19,164 nt of DNA from Lachnospiraceae bacterium (GTDB taxonomy: Bacteria > Bacillota > Clostridia > Lachnospirales > Lachnospiraceae). Below are positions 16,587 to 19,164 of this stretch, piece after piece (position 1 is the stretch's first letter; each line of letters starts with the position of its first letter). The stretch is from assembly GCA_003519685.1 (NCBI GenBank), contig DOWG01000117.1, positions 1 to 19,164 on the forward strand, in the 5' to 3' direction. The position numbers and the translations under genes were made by a program. A model generated the notes under the pieces. That model searched no databases and was not told where the DNA came from. It was given only the letters and a program-made list of their open reading frames with translations.

Positions 16587-18563
16587 TTATGGCAGCTTCC
16601 ACTCATTAGTATAAGTAAGACTGGCATTACCCTCTTCATCAAAGTTTAACGGTAACCATAGATATCTCGAATCAGCTAAATTCTCATTGTTCCATCGGTC
16701 ACCCATATAGACATAGATCTTTTTCTCCTCATCTGCAAGGAAGATACAAGTGCTCTGCGAATCAAATGTGGTCCTCTTCGTATCGTCGATACAGGGATCC
16801 CCTTTATCCACCCATGTACCCAGCATAGAATCTGACATAAACATCTTTGCCGGGTTAGGAGCCCAGCCGGTACAACCGGAGGTCATCATATAGTATTTTC
16901 CATTCCTCTTAAATACCGCCGGTGCCTCTCTTTGCGCTCCAGGAAAGATACGGATAAAATCGACTCCGTAAACTGCTTCCTTTGGATCCGCTGCAAGGTA
17001 GGTATAGGAGAAATTCAATTTTGATATGTACAGGGTCAGATTTTCTTCACTGGAATAGATAATATAAGCTGTTCCGTCATCATCTACAAACAGGTTCATA
17101 TCTCTTGCCATACCCTTACTCTTTGGATATTTATCCTCCTGATCCTCCGGACAGGTGTTCAAACGGTAACGGTTGATAAATCGAAAGGGTCCATAGGGTG
17201 TATCACTGACAGCCACACCGGCACTGGCTGCTGCATAATTGGAATGGTTGGATTTCGTCGGACCGTCTGCATGAAACCAGATCACATACTGGCCGGTTTC
17301 CTTACAATAGATCATCTTCGGACGTTCAATAATGGAGGTTGAATCATTGATACAGGTATATACCTTATCCAACTGCTCTGAAGTATAATCGGCATATAGT
17401 TTCTTAAAATACTCTTCTTCCTCTAATTGCTTCCTTGAGGAAACATTTCTCATAACGACGCCTTCGAAGGTCCAATTGTACAAATCATCCGAACTGTACG
17501 CACAGATTCCGCCGCGGCAGCCTTGGGTTTTGTCTTCGCCGACCCACCACCATTTCTCAACCATTTTCCCGGTATGTTTCTCCTTCACGGTAAGCCGCTG
17601 AACCTGACCGCCATGAGCCTGAATTAAATTATCCTCCGTATCCTTCCATACCTGTCCGGGACGAAAGGTTGTATAATATGGTTTCTTGATCATAGTATCG
17701 TATACCTCCTTAAGTTTTAGATAACTGTTCTTATAATCCTGCCGGGAAGGATCTGCTTTCCTAAGAGTTATTTTCGCTTCCCTGTATGCTGTCTGATATC
17801 TTTCTTTGGAAGCGGTGGTGTATTCTTCCAGCTCCGTATCATCGAAAGATGCCGTATCAATTAAATTACTTAATAACCCTTCATCATAATCCGGGACAGC
17901 ACGGATAATGATGTAGCTAAGCACGGGATCCTTCATTACTTCATCACCGCTTGACGGATTGTAAATAAGAAGATTAAGAACCCCGTCCGATACCTGCTGA
18001 AGAAAAGAAGTCTGCGTAAGTTTGTACTTCAGTATCTTCTGGTCAACAATTACCTGCTCGTCTTCCGCTCGGACAGAGACTGGTCTTGCACTGAAAGGAT
18101 CATAAAAACCGCAGATTACCTCATATTCCCCCGGTGGAACACTAAAATCATAATAGAAACCGGTTTCCTCCGGAATAATATCTGTACCCTCTTTTATCAC
18201 CCATTTCGTATCCAGTTTATTCAAAGAATTAAGATCTCCGTCCGCTGCCATATAGGATTTCTCCTGATAGCCCCACAGCATCCCGGTCCCAGAATCTTCA
18301 CCGTACCTCTGGTCCGTTACCGATTGGTAAAGCCCCATGATATCTCCTGCATCAGCTTCAGTTACCTTTCCGGCGGCACAATTGACAAAGTAGACAATGA
18401 AATCATTTTGAATCAAGGATACCTGTGTCAGCTCCACCGTTTCGTTCTTATCACTTTCGTACTGCTTAAGAGCTTCCGGTTTAACTGTCTCTGTATCTGT
18501 ACATGCCACGCACAGTATCATCAGACAGAAGATCAAAATTGCCAAAACATAATTTCTATGCAT
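16587..18563 (-). CDS. Lipoprotein GH43-family glycosidase, exo-beta-1,3-galactanase-like
   Basis: 658 aa. The signal peptide ends with a lipobox (L-C-V-A-C, Cys21), so the enzyme is anchored outside the membrane. Residues about 50-225 look like a beta-sandwich module, 228-295 are helical, and 300-658 form a GH43-type five-blade propeller. Visible motifs are Q-A-H-G-G (315-319), W-W-W-V-G-E-D, E-R-P-K (413-416), A-R-D-M (486-489), R-E-A-P-A (545-549), T-S-G-C-T-G-W, S-Q-S-T (602-605) and Y-M-G-D-R-W. By comparison with GH43 exo-beta-1,3-galactanases, Glu546 would be the acid and Gln603 would sit where the catalytic base lies; those enzymes are known to use Gln there. The subfamily and substrate are inferred. 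ATG 18563 has GAGG 11 nt upstream. It is the first gene of the operon. Confidence 0.88.
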   Translation of the reverse strand: MHRNYVLAILIFCLMILCVACTDTETVKPEALKQYESDKNETVELTQVSLIQNDFIVYFVNCAAGKVTEADAGDIMGLYQSVTDQRYGEDSGTGMLWGYQEKSYMAADGDLNSLNKLDTKWVIKEGTDIIPEETGFYYDFSVPPGEYEVICGFYDPFSARPVSVRAEDEQVIVDQKILKYKLTQTSFLQQVSDGVLNLLIYNPSSGDEVMKDPVLSYIIIRAVPDYDEGLLSNLIDTASFDDTELEEYTTASKERYQTAYREAKITLRKADPSRQDYKNSYLKLKEVYDTMIKKPYYTTFRPGQVWKDTEDNLIQAHGGQVQRLTVKEKHTGKMVEKWWWVGEDKTQGCRGGICAYSSDDLYNWTFEGVVMRNVSSRKQLEEEEYFKKLYADYTSEQLDKVYTCINDSTSIIERPKMIYCKETGQYVIWFHADGPTKSNHSNYAAASAGVAVSDTPYGPFRFINRYRLNTCPEDQEDKYPKSKGMARDMNLFVDDDGTAYIIYSSEENLTLYISKLNFSYTYLAADPKEAVYGVDFIRIFPGAQREAPAVFKRNGKYYMMTSGCTGWAPNPAKMFMSDSMLGTWVDKGDPCIDDTKRTTFDSQSTCIFLADEEKKIYVYMGDRWNNENLADSRYLWLPLNFDEEGNASLTYTNEWKLP

Positions 18564-18643
18564 TTTTGTTATACCTCAAGTCTTCCTGTTCATTTTTAAT
18601 CTCATTTTATGTTGCTTTTTACTACTCTCCCCTCTATCTTTTC

Positions 18644-18671
18644 ATTATACCAGTGAATAAAATTATTGCAA
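18644..18671 (-). promoter_or_regulatory. Main promoter of the glycan operon
   Basis: On the minus strand, TTGCAA (18666-18671), a 16-nt spacer, then a perfect TATAAT (18644-18649). The predicted start near 18637 leaves a leader of about 74 nt before the GH43 ATG. The -35 box lies inside the operator at 18666-18681, so a bound repressor would exclude RNA polymerase. Confidence 0.7.
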
Positions 18672-18681
18672 CCGGTTTCAA
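18666..18681. promoter_or_regulatory. Operator O1 over the -35 box of the glycan operon
   Basis: TTGCAACCGGTTTCAA, a near-perfect palindrome around CCGG with one mismatched pair. It resembles the site in the promoter of the second lacI gene (3249-3262). It is also one mismatch from the CcpA cre consensus, so carbon catabolite control through the same site is possible. Confidence 0.72.
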
Positions 18682-18682
18682 C

Positions 18683-18708
18683 CACAAAAAATATGTTGTT
18701 TTTTTGTG
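18683..18708. repeat. A/T-tract inverted repeat between the two operators
   Basis: CACAAAAAA (18683-18691) and TTTTTTGTG (18700-18708) form perfect 9-bp arms around an 8-nt spacer. It fills the space between O1 and O2. The phased A and T tracts could favour DNA bending, but no function is shown. Confidence 0.4.
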
Positions 18709-18730
18709 CACATTTACTAATGTATAATTA

Positions 18731-18746
18731 TTACAACCGGTTACAT
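18731..18746. promoter_or_regulatory. Operator O2 upstream of the glycan operon promoter
   Basis: TTACAACCGGTTACAT has a perfect AACCGGTT core identical in type to O1. Its centre lies 65 bp from the O1 centre, about six helical turns. It probably binds the same LacI repressor and could support looping or cooperative binding. Confidence 0.65.
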
Positions 18747-18749
18747 TCT

Positions 18750-18868
18750 ACATTATGTATGTAAAATTATGGCAGTTCCAAACCACTCTTCCTAAGACAT
18801 ATCAAACCAAACTGCTTATAGGCGCTACCAGGTAGGATGGCTGGATAGATCCACTATAATACTATTTC
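18750..18868. other. Non-coding stretch upstream of the operon, nothing recognised
   Basis: Between operator O2 and the terminator at 18869 I see no open frame with a ribosome site, no RNA-gene fold and no repeat. Confidence 0.5.
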
Positions 18869-18914
18869 AAAAGAACCCCTTAGGCTGATTTTATTCTGCC
18901 TAAGAGGGTTCTTT
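18869..18914. terminator. Bidirectional intrinsic terminator
   Basis: Arms AAAGAACCCCTTAGGC (18870-18885) and GCCTAAGAGGGTTCTTT (18898-18914) pair almost fully with one bulged base and a 12-nt loop. Both outward flanks carry T-rich tails on their own strand (TTCTTTTGAAAT on minus, TTCTTTCACTTTT on plus). It insulates the operon control region from the VOC remnant, which reads toward it. Confidence 0.75.
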
Positions 18915-18929
18915 CACTTTTATAACCAT

Positions 18930-18973
18930 GCTCCTTTCAAAGGCTGAAAGAATGAAATTCTTTCAACCGGAGC
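18930..18973. repeat. Large imperfect inverted repeat (hairpin)
   Basis: GCTCC/GGAGC outer arms flank an inner 12-bp stem GGCTGAAAGAAT/ATTCTTTCAACC (one mismatch) with a 3-nt loop. It lacks a T run on either side. It lies 56 nt past the end of the VOC remnant. It could be a remnant repeat element or an mRNA 3' hairpin. Confidence 0.5.
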
Positions 18974-19028
18974 TGCTATGTAATAATTCATACTTTGTTT
19001 TCCGTTCTCAATTAATACGCTGCCGATC

Positions 19029-19164
19029 CTACTCAACCGGTGCTGTGATTTCCAGATGATTTCCTTCACTGTCTCTAAATGTTACTGTTCACACATGGGC
19101 AAAGTCTATCCTATGATTTCGACAAATGATATCCGATAAGGAGTATTTGCATTCGTTGGTATTT
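19029..19164 (-). pseudogene. VOC/glyoxalase-like gene, 3' end, interrupted by a stop
   Basis: The last codons read T-V-T-F-R-D-S-E-G-N-H-L-E-I-T-A-P-V-E-stop, the typical C-terminal strand of VOC-superfamily (glyoxalase/bleomycin-resistance) proteins, where the final Glu of L-E-I is a metal ligand. The same frame continues upstream as I-D-F-A-H-V, then TGA (19089-19091), at a place where Arg (CGA) is common. The frame is otherwise open to the window edge, with poor similarity further upstream. This suggests a decayed gene. A sequencing error or recoding cannot be excluded. Confidence 0.6.

Noticed and set aside
18564..18640. Riboswitch in the leader of the long operon
   Set aside because: The leader is only about 74 nt, with no strong conserved-looking fold and no terminator hairpin before the GH43 start.
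18503..18727. Plus-strand open frame spanning the operon promoter region
   Set aside because: It begins inside the GH43 signal sequence on the opposite strand, crosses the promoter and operator, and has no ribosome site.
18780..18860. tRNA or other RNA gene in the G-rich stretch near 18820-18850
   Set aside because: No cloverleaf arms or acceptor pairing could be built, and there is no promoter.
18964..19040. Two more CAACCGG strings right of the terminator as extra operators
   Set aside because: One is part of a hairpin arm and the other lies in the VOC coding remnant; neither has the second half of the palindrome as at O1/O2 or a promoter beside it.
1..19164. CRISPR array, insertion sequence, integrase or attachment sites
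   Set aside because: No spaced direct repeats, transposase or integrase motifs, or terminal inverted repeats were seen on either strand.

Overview
The window looks like part of a carbohydrate-use region from a low-to-moderate GC Bacillota, most likely a plant- or gut-associated Lachnospiraceae/Clostridium-type anaerobe. The grounds are AGGAGG-type ribosome sites, the lipoprotein signals, ABC sugar importers with no ATPase of their own, LacI regulators, and the DUF5696/YIP1/NHL envelope proteins. The species cannot be named from the sequence. Most of the window is read on the minus strand.

Left part (1-2100). A cut-off LplB-type sugar permease lies downstream of a LacI-family regulator that starts at TTG (282-1301). 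An RbsD-type ribose pyranase gene (1497-1886, plus strand) is divergent from it. Each side of the divergent region has a good promoter and a LacI-type palindrome, so the regulator probably controls itself and rbsD.

Middle (2099-18563). A second LacI regulator lies at the distal end of an operon of about 15 kb. In transcription order the operon encodes: a lipoprotein GH43 enzyme resembling exo-beta-1,3-galactanases; an unusually large (976 aa) solute-binding protein with two sugar-binding-like modules; two permeases; a secreted NHL-propeller/TPR protein with a C-terminal membrane anchor; a YIP1-family membrane protein; a secreted 881-aa DUF5696 protein; two more permeases; and a second, ordinary lipoprotein solute-binding protein. 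Most junctions overlap or are within about 26 nt, which points to one transcript. The main promoter (18644-18671) and the second regulator's promoter (3225-3253) share a CAACCG-type operator lying over the -35 box in the same register. This is good sequence evidence that the second LacI protein controls both.

Inferred working model: the GH43 enzyme trims an extracellular glycan, possibly beta-1,3-galactan or arabinogalactan. The two solute-binding proteins capture different products and pass them to two permease pairs driven by a shared ATPase encoded elsewhere. The DUF5696, NHL/TPR and YIP1 proteins between the importers form a conserved-looking envelope module of unknown function, and this is the most interesting part of the window.

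Right end (18564-19164). This holds the operon's control region, a bidirectional terminator, a large hairpin, and the 3' end of a VOC/glyoxalase-like gene interrupted by an in-frame stop.
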